Assembly: GCF_003852535.1 (NCBI RefSeq)
Contig: NZ_QAJP01000002.1
Span: forward strand, 62,001-126,000
Direction of reading: 5' to 3'
DNA length: 64,000 nt
Source: Herminiimonas sp. KBW02
GTDB lineage: Bacteria; Pseudomonadota; Gammaproteobacteria; Burkholderiales; Burkholderiaceae_D
How positions within the stretch are numbered: the first letter of the stretch is position 1; each line of letters begins with the position of its first letter. The position numbers were made by a program, and so were the translations under genes. Below are positions 8,612 through 17,735 of the stretch, piece after piece. Below the pieces are notes generated by a model. The model saw only the letters and a list, made by a program, of their open reading frames with translations. It did not search any database and had not been told where the DNA came from.

Positions 8612-10141
8612 CTACCCGGGTAACTGCTTCGCTTTAAACTTCTTCCACAATTTCCTGACTTTGCGTTCATCTTCCTCTGCACGCGCAGCAAGGTAACCGC
8701 GGATAAAGCCGCCAATCCCGCTCAGCCCGAATTGATCCTTTTCGATTTGCAGCAATAATTCTTCCCCTACAGCGACATCATTCAGCCAGCCCAGGCCATC
8801 CTGCAGATTCGCCAATGCGGCCACATACTCTTTTGTCTCATTTGACGGATAAAGTGACTGGAAGAATTCGGTGTTATAGCGCATCTTCTTCGCTGCTATG
8901 CGTACACGGTGGCGCGTGCTGGCATCTGCATCTTTCAACTGGCGACCGCGTTTTTTCAAACGTTGCTGGTCTTTTTCCAGCATGTCCTGCGAAAACATTT
9001 TCAGGCGTTTACGCAAATCCTTACCCTTCAACTGCGGCAATGTTTCACGCCACTCCGAGCCAAGCAGCCAACGGGCGAAGGACAATACGAGTCGGGTGTA
9101 GCGCACCGAGCCGACCGCTGCGGCAGCATGCTTGTGCAAGGCAGCCGCTTTTTCCTGCGCAGCTTTTTTGACCTCAGCCAGCTCCTTGTCCACCGCTTCG
9201 GTCTTGATGGATTCCAGCGTTTTGCTTGCCAGCACATCCCAGTCACGCGCCGCACTGATGGCATCAGACAGCCATTCCAGTTCCAGCTGCAACTCCTCGG
9301 GCAAGACAATCAACTCCTGGAATAGCTTGAGAGCTGAGCGCAATCTGCGCAGTCCTATGCGCATCTGATGCAGGTGTTCCATGCTGTTCCCGGCAATTAC
9401 ACCGGGAGCGTTCGCCTGTATTTGTCGGAAACAGTTTTCAACGATAACCTCGAAAGCCTGGTTGATCGTCATTTTTCTGGACAACTGCAAATTCCCAGCC
9501 TTCACCGCGCCGTGCTTTTCCTGCGCGTGCAATATATATCCACGCTCCGCCTTGCTGAGATTCTCTATGCGCAAAGGTACTTTCTTAAGCAACGCCAATG
9601 CGAAATCAAACAGATGCGCAGGCTTGCCGGATTTCAGCTCCAGCTCAATTTCACTGACCGCGTCATGACGATCTGCATGGCTGATATTGCCCTGATCCAG
9701 CACGCATTCGATTTCACTGCCGCTGGGCAGCTGCAATTGCCAGATCGTCCGGCTAATCGTAGTCGTAAAAATCGGATGCAGGCGGGCGACAAATTTGGGC
9801 GACGAGAGCAAGTCATCCCACGCGCCGCGCACATCGATCAACTTGCGTAATGCATACAGATCAGGCTCTGCGCGATGCACGACCGATTCCCATTCGTGCC
9901 GCTGATGCAAGCCGCTGCCAACCTCGCCACCTGCTTTCAAGGTTTGCGTCCAGACCTTGGCCGCTTGTCGCACCCGCAAACCAGCATCAGATTTGCGCAA
10001 CTCATGGGTATCGGTATCAAAATAAATCCCGACCTGTTCCTGCACCACGGGCACTGACTGTGCATACTTCTTAAGCAAAGGATGCTTCTTGAAAGATGCG
10101 ATATCTCGCGGATGGATAAATAGTTTCAGTTCGACTTCCAT
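8612..10141 (-). CDS. CYTH and CHAD domain protein (inorganic triphosphatase/polyphosphate-associated)
   Basis: A 509-residue protein. The N-terminal CYTH domain (about 1-200) opens with MEVELKLFI, which contains the diagnostic ExExK motif for binding triphosphate and metal. The C-terminal CHAD domain (about 225-500) contains MRIGLRRLRSALKLFQELI and HRVRIAAKKMRYNTEFF, with the conserved basic and histidine residues of a polyphosphate-binding helical bundle. CYTH-CHAD proteins are linked to inorganic triphosphatase activity or polyphosphate granules. The start at 10141 gives the classic N-terminus; an ATG three codons earlier (10150) is an alternative. It is transcribed alone. Confidence 0.88.
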   Translation of the reverse strand: MEVELKLFIHPRDIASFKKHPLLKKYAQSVPVVQEQVGIYFDTDTHELRKSDAGLRVRQAAKVWTQTLKAGGEVGSGLHQRHEWESVVHRAEPDLYALRKLIDVRGAWDDLLSSPKFVARLHPIFTTTISRTIWQLQLPSGSEIECVLDQGNISHADRHDAVSEIELELKSGKPAHLFDFALALLKKVPLRIENLSKAERGYILHAQEKHGAVKAGNLQLSRKMTINQAFEVIVENCFRQIQANAPGVIAGNSMEHLHQMRIGLRRLRSALKLFQELIVLPEELQLELEWLSDAISAARDWDVLASKTLESIKTEAVDKELAEVKKAAQEKAAALHKHAAAAVGSVRYTRLVLSFARWLLGSEWRETLPQLKGKDLRKRLKMFSQDMLEKDQQRLKKRGRQLKDADASTRHRVRIAAKKMRYNTEFFQSLYPSNETKEYVAALANLQDGLGWLNDVAVGEELLLQIEKDQFGLSGIGGFIRGYLAARAEEDERKVRKLWKKFKAKQLPG

Positions 10142-10305
10142 GTCACCCATACTTTCATGCGCTGTATATTTAGTCGCTATATTAGCGCGCCGAATTTTTC
10201 CGGCAGATGAATTTAGGCAGGCATGTGAAAAAATTAGTGCAAGATGTTGAATGCCTGCACACGTCATCGAACGGTCACATTCAATATAGCGCTGATGAAA
10301 TAAAC

Positions 10306-10334
10306 AAAAAGCCCATGTGTCACATGGGCTTTTA
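10306..10334 (-). terminator. Rho-independent terminator of the isochorismatase-like gene
   Basis: GCCCATGTG at 10311-10319 and CACATGGGC at 10321-10329 form a near-perfect hairpin. Read leftward it is followed by a T run (A-rich at 10306-10310 on the plus strand), 23 nt after the stop codon of the gene ending at 10357. Confidence 0.85.
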
Positions 10335-10356
10335 TCTTTAACTATCTCTGCCAGGC

Positions 10357-10983
10357 TTACTTCGCTTTGGTCAGCGTGTTGTAGCTGGTGATCAGGTTGC
10401 GATAGTCAGGAATATGGTTGGAGAACAGAGTTCCGAGGCCCTCCACATCATTACGCCAGTCGCGGTGCAGTTCACAGGCAACACCAAACCAGCTCATCAA
10501 TTGCGCCCCGGCTCGCGACATGCGATCCCATGCTGCGTCACGCGTCATTTCATTGAAGGTGCCGGAAGCATCGGTAACGACGAACACTTCATAACCTTCG
10601 GCCAGTGCAGACAAAGCCGGAAATGCCACGCACACTTCAGTTACCACACCAGCGATCAGTAATTGCTTCTTGCCGGTAGCCTTGATCGCCTTGACGAAGT
10701 CTTCGTTATCCCAGGCATTGATCTGGCCAGGACGTGCGATGTAGGGGGCATCCGGGAATTGCGCTTTCAGCTCCGGCACCAGAGGGCCGTTCGGGCCGTC
10801 TTCGAAGCTGGTGGTCAGGATGGTCGGCAGTTTGAAGTAGCTGGCAAGGTCAGCCAGAGCCAGCACATTGTTCTTGAATTTGTCCGGATCGATATCGCGC
10901 ACCAGCGATAACAAACCAGCCTGGTGATCTACCAATAGAACGGCAACATCGTTTTTATCGAGACGGGTGTAAGGTTGGGACAT
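10357..10983 (-). CDS. Isochorismatase-like cysteine hydrolase (YcaC family)
   Basis: A 208-residue isochorismatase-fold hydrolase. The catalytic triad is visible as Asp in LLVDHQAGLLSLV, Lys in the AIKATGKKQLLIAG region and Cys in VVTEVCVAFPALSAL. The DASGTFNEMTRDAAWDRM segment is typical of YcaC-like enzymes, whose natural substrate is unsettled. A ribosome site (AAAGGAGAAATAGCC) precedes the ATG. Its own terminator follows, so it is probably expressed alone; soxR lies 147 bp upstream in the same direction. Confidence 0.87.
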   Translation of the reverse strand: MSQPYTRLDKNDVAVLLVDHQAGLLSLVRDIDPDKFKNNVLALADLASYFKLPTILTTSFEDGPNGPLVPELKAQFPDAPYIARPGQINAWDNEDFVKAIKATGKKQLLIAGVVTEVCVAFPALSALAEGYEVFVVTDASGTFNEMTRDAAWDRMSRAGAQLMSWFGVACELHRDWRNDVEGLGTLFSNHIPDYRNLITSYNTLTKAK

Positions 10984-11130
10984 GGCTATTTCTCCTTTAA
11001 ATTATCGAATTTGTCTGAATTGTGCACGGTTGATTCCGGCCACAGACGAACAATAATTGCAAAGGAAAATGCCCGGTAGATAGCAATTTCTCTCTTAACC
11101 GTCCTATTTTTAGAACGATTGTTTTTATTC

Positions 11131-11601
11131 TTACCCCGCCTTTATATCGTCCAGCAGATGCGGTCCCGCTCCCTGCTCTGCCAATTGATCGCCCGGATTG
11201 CGCAAGCCGCAGTGCTCTATCGAGAGGCAACCGCAACCTATGCACTGATCCAACTGATCACGCAACTGCATCATCTTCGCTATGCGCTCATCCAGCTCAG
11301 CGCGCCAGGTCGCAGACAATCGTGCCCAATCCTTGATAGTCGGCGTCCGGCCTTGCGGCAAGCTGGCGAGCGCTGTAGCGATCGAAGCCAGCGGAATGCC
11401 AGAGCGCTGCGCTACCTTGATCACCGCCACCCGACGCAACACATCACGCGCATAACGCCGCTGGTTACCTGCATTGCGACGACTGCTGATTAAGCCTTTC
11501 GCCTCATAGAAATGCACGGCCGACACAGCCACGCCACTGCGCTCGGCGACTTCTCCGACTGTCAGTTCTGCGTGAATACTCCCATCCTGGATTTTTTTCA
11601 T
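11131..11601 (-). CDS. soxR: SoxR, redox-sensing MerR-family regulator
   Basis: A 156-residue MerR-family regulator. The N-terminal winged helix ([20 protein letters not shown]) is followed by a dimerisation helix and a [2Fe-2S] cluster-binding set Cys120, Cys123, Cys125 and Cys131 (CX2CXCX5C), the SoxR signature. Oxidation by redox-cycling compounds or superoxide switches SoxR from idle to activating. No soxS is present here, as is normal outside enterics. A SoxR-type dyad lies at 11615-11632 in the divergent promoter region; its promoter geometry points toward the flavin reductase. Confidence 0.93.
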   Translation of the reverse strand: MKKIQDGSIHAELTVGEVAERSGVAVSAVHFYEAKGLISSRRNAGNQRRYARDVLRRVAVIKVAQRSGIPLASIATALASLPQGRTPTIKDWARLSATWRAELDERIAKMMQLRDQLDQCIGCGCLSIEHCGLRNPGDQLAEQGAGPHLLDDIKAG

Positions 11602-11610
11602 GGCGACCTC

Positions 11611-11641
11611 TTGACCTCAAGTTAAGTTGAGGTTTTACACT
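11611..11641 (+). promoter_or_regulatory. SoxR-type promoter facing the flavin reductase
   Basis: The dyad CCTCAAGTTAAGTTGAGG (11615-11632) matches the classical SoxR site CCTCAAGTTAACTTGAGG except for one base in the centre. It lies between a -35 element TTGACC (11611-11616) and a -10 element TACACT (11636-11641) with a 19-bp spacer, the overlong spacing that SoxR/MerR regulators remodel. The promoter reads rightward. It also lies just upstream of soxR, so autoregulation is possible. Confidence 0.85.
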
Positions 11642-11736
11642 AAGCCGTCATCGTTGCGCAAGCCCCATGCACTGCCAGGCATCGCTTTATGCCTGCATCA
11701 GCAGGTTGAACAAGGGATGTAATTATTTCTTTTTAA

Positions 11737-11752
11737 CTGTATGTATATACAG
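11737..11752 (+). promoter_or_regulatory. LexA (SOS) box upstream of the flavin reductase
   Basis: CTGTATGTATATACAG fits CTGT-N8-ACAG. As at the two imuA loci, TATATT follows directly (11753-11758). The 17 nt AACAGCATTTGGAGGTT (11795-11811) are identical to those before the second imuA (57438-57454). The box ends 61 nt before the start codon at 11814. Confidence 0.9.
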
Positions 11753-11813
11753 TATATTATCAGCGCGCCACTTGTCCGACGCATCGTCTAAAACAACAGC
11801 ATTTGGAGGTTCA

Positions 11814-12431
11814 ATGTCAGCACTACTACCAAGCATAGCCACCAGGGAATTAAGCACGTCTAGCGAAAAACTCAATCTCGTCCTGATTTACGGCAGCATC
11901 CGCGAAGGACGGTACTGCGACATCGTGGCGAACTGGGCCAGCACGCAAGTCCGCAAGCATCAGGAATTCGCATTGGAAATCGTCGATCCGGCCAAGCTGT
12001 CCTTGCAGCCACAGAGCGATCAGAACCCGGATCTGCATGTGCTCAGGACATGCCTGGAACGCGCCGATGCCTTTATCGTGGTCACGCCTGAATACAACCA
12101 TGGCTACCCTGCACCACTCAAACACCTGATCGATTCTGTATCGCGGGAATGGCAAGCCAAACCACTGGCTTTTGTTTCTTATGGCGGTGTGTCTGGCGGC
12201 TTGCGTGCGGTCGAACAATTACGACAAGTGTTTACAGAGCTGCATGTCGCCACCATGCGCAACAGCGTCAGCTTTGCCAATGCGTGGGAGCAGTTCGACG
12301 ACCAGGGTCGTTTATACGCGGCGACGCGTGCGGAAAAGTCGATGGAGATGATGCTGGCGCAACTGCAATGGTGGGCAGTCGCGCTGAAGGATGCGCGGCG
12401 CACGATACCTTACGGCATCGTCGCCACCTGA
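11814..12431 (+). CDS. NADPH-dependent FMN reductase, predicted SOS- and SoxR-controlled
   Basis: A 205-residue flavodoxin-fold reductase. LVLIYGSIREGRYCDIVANW near the N-terminus is the FMN phosphate-binding loop. VVTPEYNHGYPAPLKHLID and FVSYGGVSGGLRAVEQLR are the conserved TPEYN and GG loops of the NADPH-dependent FMN reductase family, which includes quinone and azo reductases. The start at 11814 follows TTTGGAGGT by three bases; an upstream in-frame ATG at 11667 would add 49 residues translated through the LexA box. The substrate is unknown; the promoters suggest a role in redox or genotoxic stress. Confidence 0.85.
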   Translation: MSALLPSIATRELSTSSEKLNLVLIYGSIREGRYCDIVANWASTQVRKHQEFALEIVDPAKLSLQPQSDQNPDLHVLRTCLERADAFIVVTPEYNHGYPAPLKHLIDSVSREWQAKPLAFVSYGGVSGGLRAVEQLRQVFTELHVATMRNSVSFANAWEQFDDQGRLYAATRAEKSMEMMLAQLQWWAVALKDARRTIPYGIVAT

Positions 12432-12475
12432 GGCGGGATCAGAGATCCGCAGAAAAAACCACCACGAACGACTGC

Positions 12476-13345
12476 TTACTTCTTGCCCGGCTGGACGATC
12501 ACGGTACAAGTCATGCCCGCCACCAGTTGATGATCTTTATCCAGGTCGTCTATACGTATGCGCACCGGCACCCGTTGCGCCAGGCGTACCCAGTTAAAGG
12601 TCGGATTGATATCGGCCAGTAATTCACGGCCGGTGCTGGCTTCACGATCAGTAATGCCACGGGAAACACTTTCGATATGACCTTGCAAGGTCGCACCGCC
12701 ACTCATCAGACGTATTTCCACCTTGTCGTTAACCTTCAGGTAAGGCAATTTGGTTTCTTCAAAATAGCCACTGACATAGTAGGAATTGCTGTCGATAACG
12801 GCCAGTTGCGCGACGCCAGCCGTTGCAAAATCACCTGCATATACATGCAAATTGGTGACATAGCCATCGACCGGCGCACGCACATCAGTACGCTCCAGAT
12901 TCAATTGCGCAGTATCACGTGCAGCGGCGGCTGCCTGGTACTTGGCTCCGGCTATCGATGACAGCGAAGCCGCGGCTTCACGATTTTCGCTGGTGACGAT
13001 GGAAGAATCCAGTCCGCTGCGACGTGCTGCTTCCTTGCTACGCATCCCCTTCTCTGCCTGCTGCGCGGCCAGCGTCGCTTCCGCTTGCGTCAACACGTGT
13101 GCATAACGGCTCTTGTCAATAGTGAACAGGATATCGCCCTTGTGCACAAACTGATTGTCCTTCACCTCGACCCTGGTCACGATGCCAGAGACATCAGGTG
13201 CAATGTGGATGATGTTGGCCTTGACGCGACCGTCACGCGTCCATGGCGAATACATATTGTCATCCCACAAATACTTGCCAAACAAAATGGCCAGCAGCAG
13301 GAAGACGCCTGTGATGATGTAGCGGAGATAAGCGGAGGTACGCAT
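12476..13345 (-). CDS. HlyD-family membrane fusion protein of an aromatic/drug efflux pump (AaeA/EmrA-like)
   Basis: A 289-residue periplasmic adaptor. It has an N-terminal membrane anchor (ITGVFLLLAILFGKYLW), the lipoyl-like half motif VSGIVTRVEVKDNQFVHKGD near residue 50, an alpha-helical hairpin, then RTDVRAPVDGYVTNLHVYAG and a beta barrel. The ATG at 13345 places the anchor directly at the N-terminus; a longer frame exists. Last gene of the leftward efflux operon, 11 nt after the DUF1656 gene. It should link the FUSC inner-membrane protein to the NodT outer-membrane channel. Confidence 0.9.
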   Translation of the reverse strand: MRTSAYLRYIITGVFLLLAILFGKYLWDDNMYSPWTRDGRVKANIIHIAPDVSGIVTRVEVKDNQFVHKGDILFTIDKSRYAHVLTQAEATLAAQQAEKGMRSKEAARRSGLDSSIVTSENREAAASLSSIAGAKYQAAAAARDTAQLNLERTDVRAPVDGYVTNLHVYAGDFATAGVAQLAVIDSNSYYVSGYFEETKLPYLKVNDKVEIRLMSGGATLQGHIESVSRGITDREASTGRELLADINPTFNWVRLAQRVPVRIRIDDLDKDHQLVAGMTCTVIVQPGKK

Positions 13346-13356
13346 AGCGATGATCC

Positions 13357-13554
13357 CTAGTAAATAACAAGCGCGAGTGCGCCGAATATGCAAACCAGCA
13401 GGCACAAGCGGAATAGCGAGCGATGCCAGACATGTTTATAAATGCCGAAGTGGCCGCACAGCCAGTCCACACCAATGTGGATGACGACTGCCAGCAGGAA
13501 GACCAGCAGCAGCGATGGCGCCAATACGCCAAAAATGGAAATCTCACGCGGCAT
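13357..13554 (-). CDS. DUF1656 small inner-membrane protein (AaeX-like)
   Basis: A 65-residue protein with two membrane spans (LLLVFLLAVVIHIGVDWL and LCLLVCIFGALALVIY), the DUF1656 pattern. Such proteins are encoded between FUSC and HlyD subunits in aromatic acid efflux operons such as aaeXAB; their exact role is not known. The start overlaps the end of the FUSC gene by 11 nt. Confidence 0.88.
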   Translation of the reverse strand: MPREISIFGVLAPSLLLVFLLAVVIHIGVDWLCGHFGIYKHVWHRSLFRLCLLVCIFGALALVIY

Positions 13555-15766
13555 GATGGTTTGCTCCGTTCGTCAATGCGGCTTCGGTAGAAAATTCGTT
13601 CAGTGACTGATCCAGCAAGGATGCGTGGATCAGGTGCAAGTCGGTCAGCGCACGCTGCAATTGCGCCGCTTCGCTTGCCTGCAATGACTCTTTATTCAGC
13701 AGCAGGCTGCGCAACATCACACCTGCGGCCTGGGTCTCTGCCAGTGCGCGTGCATGCTGCGGCGCTTGCGGCTTGCGGAAGTAATCCGCCAGGCTGGCCA
13801 CGCATTTCTCTTTCGCGACACGCGCCGGATGGCCTGGTTTCAGGCGCGCACTCAAATCACGTAAATCGATAATGGCATGACCGATTTCGAGCAAGGTAAT
13901 CGCCTGGTTCAGGATACGACGCGTGGCAGCGTCTGCCGTACCGCGTATGCTCATGCTCAATTGGTTCAGCAAGTCACGTACCCGGCTTTCAAAATGATGA
14001 CGCAGGTTGGCCGCATCGCTGATGCACAGGCGCAGCGCCTCCCCCCACAAGGAATCGGCGATATGGCGACGCGAACCCTGTTTATGTTCAGGCAGAATTA
14101 ATGCAAACATCAGACCGGCGAGGATCAGACCAAGGACTTGCGCCATGCTGTCATTGATGAAGTTGAGCACATCGAAGCGCATCAGGTTTTCCGGCGCGAT
14201 CATTTGCGCAAACATCAGGTTGAAGCCGATGCCGATACCCGCCACCTTGCGCCAGGTACTGATGTACGCACCCACCAGCAAGAACGGCAACATCGCCAAT
14301 ACCAGCATCATGTAACCTTCGACGTGATTCAGCATGAAGAAGGCACAAAAGAATGCAAACGGCGTCGCACTGGCAAAGCCCAGCGTGGTCTGGCGTATCA
14401 AGTCGCCAGGATCAGGCGACGATGCGGCGAGCCCGCAAAAAATCACAGTGATGATGACCGCGCCACCCGCACTCGGCCAGTTCAGCCCATGCCATGCCAG
14501 CGTCAGCAGCAACAAGGCCGCAGCACTGCGCAAACCTGCCGCCAGCGCAATCATGGGTGGCGTCTTCGCGCTGTAGCTGAGGATCTGCCCGGCATTTTTC
14601 GCAGGCTGCTCCGACAGGCGTTTAGGCAGATCGTGATAAATCACTACCAGCTGATAAAACTCATCACTGAAGCGTTGCATCAGCTCCAGCGCCGTATCCA
14701 GGTTCAGCCTTTGCACATCGTTATATTCATGACGCTGAAAATTCTCACGCGCCTCGACTATCATCTGCGGCAAGACTGCCTGCAAGGCGTTCAGTTTTTC
14801 GCGGGTAACGCCGACTTCGACTGCGGTACGCGCCGGGATATTCGTCACCAGCAAGGCATTTGAGAACGCATCGTATAAAGGCAACATCACATCCGGCACC
14901 AGCATATCGCCGCGATTGCGCAGGCGCTGCATCAATTGATGCAAGGTATGGAAGGTGGTCAGGCCGACCATCGCTGCCGCATTGAACGCGTGCAATTGCT
15001 GGTTGCGGGTACGGATATCGCCAGCTTCAAAAAAAGCCGCGGCGCGACCGGATTCCAGCGCGGCCACTTCGGTGGCAAATTGCAGGTGCAAACGTTCCAG
15101 CTGCTCCGGGCTTAAGCGCCCTTGCATCGCATCGCTGCATAACTGCGCAATATTGCGATACAGGCGACGCACAGCCTGCACCAATTGTTCACTCTGGTGC
15201 CTGGGAAATAATGCATCGTTCACCAGTGCCGCGCACAGAATACCCAAAGAAATTTCCGTCACACGCGACACCGCAAGATTAAACACATGCAACGGCGCAT
15301 CGATAGCGGGCACAGCGATCATGCAGGCGGTATATCCGGCCAGCACAAAACCATAGGAACGCGCATTGCGCATCAGGGCAGAACCAGCGGTACACAAGGC
15401 AACCCAGAATGCGAGTGCGATGAAGAGCAACATTGCCTGTTGCGGGAACAAGGCAATCAGGGTCAGCGCAGCGGCACAACCGACCAGCGTGCCTAACAAG
15501 CGATAAATACTTTTTTCCAGCGCCATGCCGCTACTTGGCAAGGCCACGATGAATACCGTCATCATCGCACTGCGTGGCGAATCAAAGCCGAGACGGAACG
15601 CGATCCATAAAGCGAGGAAAGCCGCCAGCAAGGTTTTCAGCACGAAGACCCAACGCTGACCTTCCGTCTCCAGCCAGTCCTGCGCAATCACACGCGCACG
15701 GCGGTGCCATGCAGCAGGTGGTGCCGGCGTCGTGGCTGGTGCAGTGACTTCGGCGGCGCTATTCAT
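13544..15766 (-). CDS. FUSC-family aromatic acid/drug efflux inner-membrane protein (AaeB-like)
   Basis: A 740-residue protein with two blocks of membrane spans, about residues 40-190 (VLKTLLAAFLALWIAFRLG and LLFIALAFWVALCTAG) and 400-540 (GLRSAAALLLLTLAWHGL and GGAVIITVIFCGLAASS), each followed by a long cytoplasmic helical domain. This is the FUSC/YccS architecture seen in AaeB, which exports aromatic carboxylic acids and related compounds. It is coupled by an ATGA overlap to the upstream marR gene. The substrate is not shown by the sequence. Confidence 0.9.
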   Translation of the reverse strand: MNSAAEVTAPATTPAPPAAWHRRARVIAQDWLETEGQRWVFVLKTLLAAFLALWIAFRLGFDSPRSAMMTVFIVALPSSGMALEKSIYRLLGTLVGCAAALTLIALFPQQAMLLFIALAFWVALCTAGSALMRNARSYGFVLAGYTACMIAVPAIDAPLHVFNLAVSRVTEISLGILCAALVNDALFPRHQSEQLVQAVRRLYRNIAQLCSDAMQGRLSPEQLERLHLQFATEVAALESGRAAAFFEAGDIRTRNQQLHAFNAAAMVGLTTFHTLHQLMQRLRNRGDMLVPDVMLPLYDAFSNALLVTNIPARTAVEVGVTREKLNALQAVLPQMIVEARENFQRHEYNDVQRLNLDTALELMQRFSDEFYQLVVIYHDLPKRLSEQPAKNAGQILSYSAKTPPMIALAAGLRSAAALLLLTLAWHGLNWPSAGGAVIITVIFCGLAASSPDPGDLIRQTTLGFASATPFAFFCAFFMLNHVEGYMMLVLAMLPFLLVGAYISTWRKVAGIGIGFNLMFAQMIAPENLMRFDVLNFINDSMAQVLGLILAGLMFALILPEHKQGSRRHIADSLWGEALRLCISDAANLRHHFESRVRDLLNQLSMSIRGTADAATRRILNQAITLLEIGHAIIDLRDLSARLKPGHPARVAKEKCVASLADYFRKPQAPQHARALAETQAAGVMLRSLLLNKESLQASEAAQLQRALTDLHLIHASLLDQSLNEFSTEAALTNGANHHAA

Positions 15767-16266
15767 TCCGGACTTCTTGCTTCCAGGTTGCTGAGTTGAC
15801 GTCGGAGCATGGCTTCCTGCTGCGACAGTTCTTTTTCAGTCAGGCCTTCATAGGTCTGATGCAGGATGGCCCAGTAATCCGGCGACACTTGTTCGACGCG
15901 TTTGCGACCTGCAGTCGTCAGCGATATCTCTACACTACGACGATCTTCCAGGCTGAAGCGACGTTTGATCAGACCCTGCTTTTCGAGGTCGTTACAAATG
16001 CGCGTCAGATTGGCTGGTTTTTCCGAGCAGGCATCACCCAGATCCGAAGCGCGCTGCGTTTCTTCATCCGAACCATAGAGCACCATCAGCGCGGTGTAGC
16101 TGACGCTGGTCAGGCCGTGTTCTTTCATCACCGCATTCAACTGATCCTGGGTACGCTTCTGGATGTGATACGCCAGACGGCTCAGGGTTACCAATTGCTT
16201 GGGATGTTCGGGCATGCGTTCACCACAACGCGCGATGCGACGTACGGTACTGTCAAAGTTACTCAT
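15763..16266 (-). CDS. MarR-family transcriptional regulator of the efflux operon
   Basis: A 167-residue winged-helix regulator. The recognition part is TQRASDLGDACSEKPANLTR followed by the wing KRRFSLEDRRSVEISLT. It lies inside the efflux operon between the NodT and FUSC genes, with ATGA overlaps on both sides, so it is most likely a ligand-responsive repressor of its own operon (inference). Confidence 0.9.
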   Translation of the reverse strand: MSNFDSTVRRIARCGERMPEHPKQLVTLSRLAYHIQKRTQDQLNAVMKEHGLTSVSYTALMVLYGSDEETQRASDLGDACSEKPANLTRICNDLEKQGLIKRRFSLEDRRSVEISLTTAGRKRVEQVSPDYWAILHQTYEGLTEKELSQQEAMLRRQLSNLEARSPE

Positions 16267-17735
16267 GGCTTATCCTTGTTGCTGTTTGTTTGTTGCGACT
16301 GCGGTTCCGGTTGATATCCACCACCCAATGCCAACATCAGCGCGGCGTGACTTTCCAGCATGCGCGCAGTGATTTGCGCACGTTGCTGTTCCTGCGTCAG
16401 CAAGGCAACTTCGCTATTGAGCAATACCAGGAAGTCGGTCATGCCGGCGGCAAAACCCTTGCTGGCCAGCGTACGCGCCTTGCTCGCCGTTAGCAGTGCG
16501 CCATCGTTCAGGGTTTTCTGTTGCTGCAATGATTGTGCAACGACCAGTGTGTTGGCCACGCTTTCCAGCGCGTGGATCAGGGTGCCGTTATAACTCTCGA
16601 CGGCAATATCGTAAGCCGCAGTATGTGCACCCAGATTGCTGCGCAGGCGACCACCATCAAAAATCGGTAGTGAAATGGCTGGTCCTATGCCGCGTATAGC
16701 CGAATCGCCTTTGAGGAAATTCGAAAAGCCTATGCCCTGGAAGCCAATAAAGGCCATCAGGTTGATGTCGGGATAAAACGCAGCCTTGGCCGCTTCGATT
16801 TGTTTACCAGCTGCTTCTACACCCCAGCGACGTGCTGCCACGTCAGGCCGACGGCCGATCAGGTCCGCTGGCAGTACTGCAGGCAAACGCAACCAGGCAT
16901 TATTGTCCAGCGCCAGCGTCGGACGCTTGATCTTCTCGCCTTCTGCCGGACCTTTGCCGGTAAATGCGGCAAGCTGATTACGCAACACGACGATGGCTTC
17001 GTCGTATTGCTCTATCTGTATATGCAAGGGCGGAATCGCGGCTTCCAGCTGCGTCACATCCATCTCGGTGGCCAGGCCTGCAGCCAGGCGTTTGCGCATC
17101 ACCTGCAAACCTTTTTCGCGATGCGACAGGGTGTCTTCGGCGATATCCTTCAATGCATATTGCAGGGACAGCTGCACATAGCTGCGCACGATATTGTTTT
17201 CCAGCGCCAGTCGCGCCATCTGTGATTCAGCTGCAGATACTTTTACTTCATCCAGCGCTGCCGCCAGCTCCTGACGATGCCTGCCCCACAGGTCAAGATC
17301 ATAAGTCGCTTCTACCGCGACGCGGTTATACCAGGCGTAATTGCCGGCTTCTGGTGGCGGAATGAAATCATGTGCGGAGAATAATTGACGCGTCATCGAT
17401 GTCGATGCACTGACATTCGGCAAGGTCGCCGACTCGGCCAGACCGGCATACGACTGCGCCTGACGCACGCGCGCTTCAGCGATGTGCAGGTTCGGGCTGT
17501 CACTCAGCGCTGTAGCAATCAGCGCATCCAGTTGTGCATCACCATAGGCACGCCACCACTGCTGCTGCGGCCATAGCGCCGCATCGTTGGCCGCGGACTG
17601 GCTGATCGCCGAGCCACTACCCAGCGTATTCGCATCCATGCGCTGCGCTTGTGGCTTGATATTGCCCATATCAGCACAGGCGCTCAGCAGCACCGTCATG
17701 CAGGCAATACCCAAATAAGCAATTCTTCGATTCAT
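16263..17735 (-). CDS. NodT-family efflux outer-membrane lipoprotein
   Basis: A 490-residue TolC-like channel. The lipobox is LLSAC (Cys20), marking a lipoprotein. Two OEP repeats follow, with LIATALSDSPNLHIAEARVR near residue 90 and LPADLIGRRPDVAARRWGVE near residue 290, the usual start of the second half. First gene of the operon NodT-MarR-FUSC-DUF1656-HlyD, supplying the outer-membrane exit duct of a tripartite pump. Confidence 0.92.
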   Translation of the reverse strand: MNRRIAYLGIACMTVLLSACADMGNIKPQAQRMDANTLGSGSAISQSAANDAALWPQQQWWRAYGDAQLDALIATALSDSPNLHIAEARVRQAQSYAGLAESATLPNVSASTSMTRQLFSAHDFIPPPEAGNYAWYNRVAVEATYDLDLWGRHRQELAAALDEVKVSAAESQMARLALENNIVRSYVQLSLQYALKDIAEDTLSHREKGLQVMRKRLAAGLATEMDVTQLEAAIPPLHIQIEQYDEAIVVLRNQLAAFTGKGPAEGEKIKRPTLALDNNAWLRLPAVLPADLIGRRPDVAARRWGVEAAGKQIEAAKAAFYPDINLMAFIGFQGIGFSNFLKGDSAIRGIGPAISLPIFDGGRLRSNLGAHTAAYDIAVESYNGTLIHALESVANTLVVAQSLQQQKTLNDGALLTASKARTLASKGFAAGMTDFLVLLNSEVALLTQEQQRAQITARMLESHAALMLALGGGYQPEPQSQQTNSNKDKP

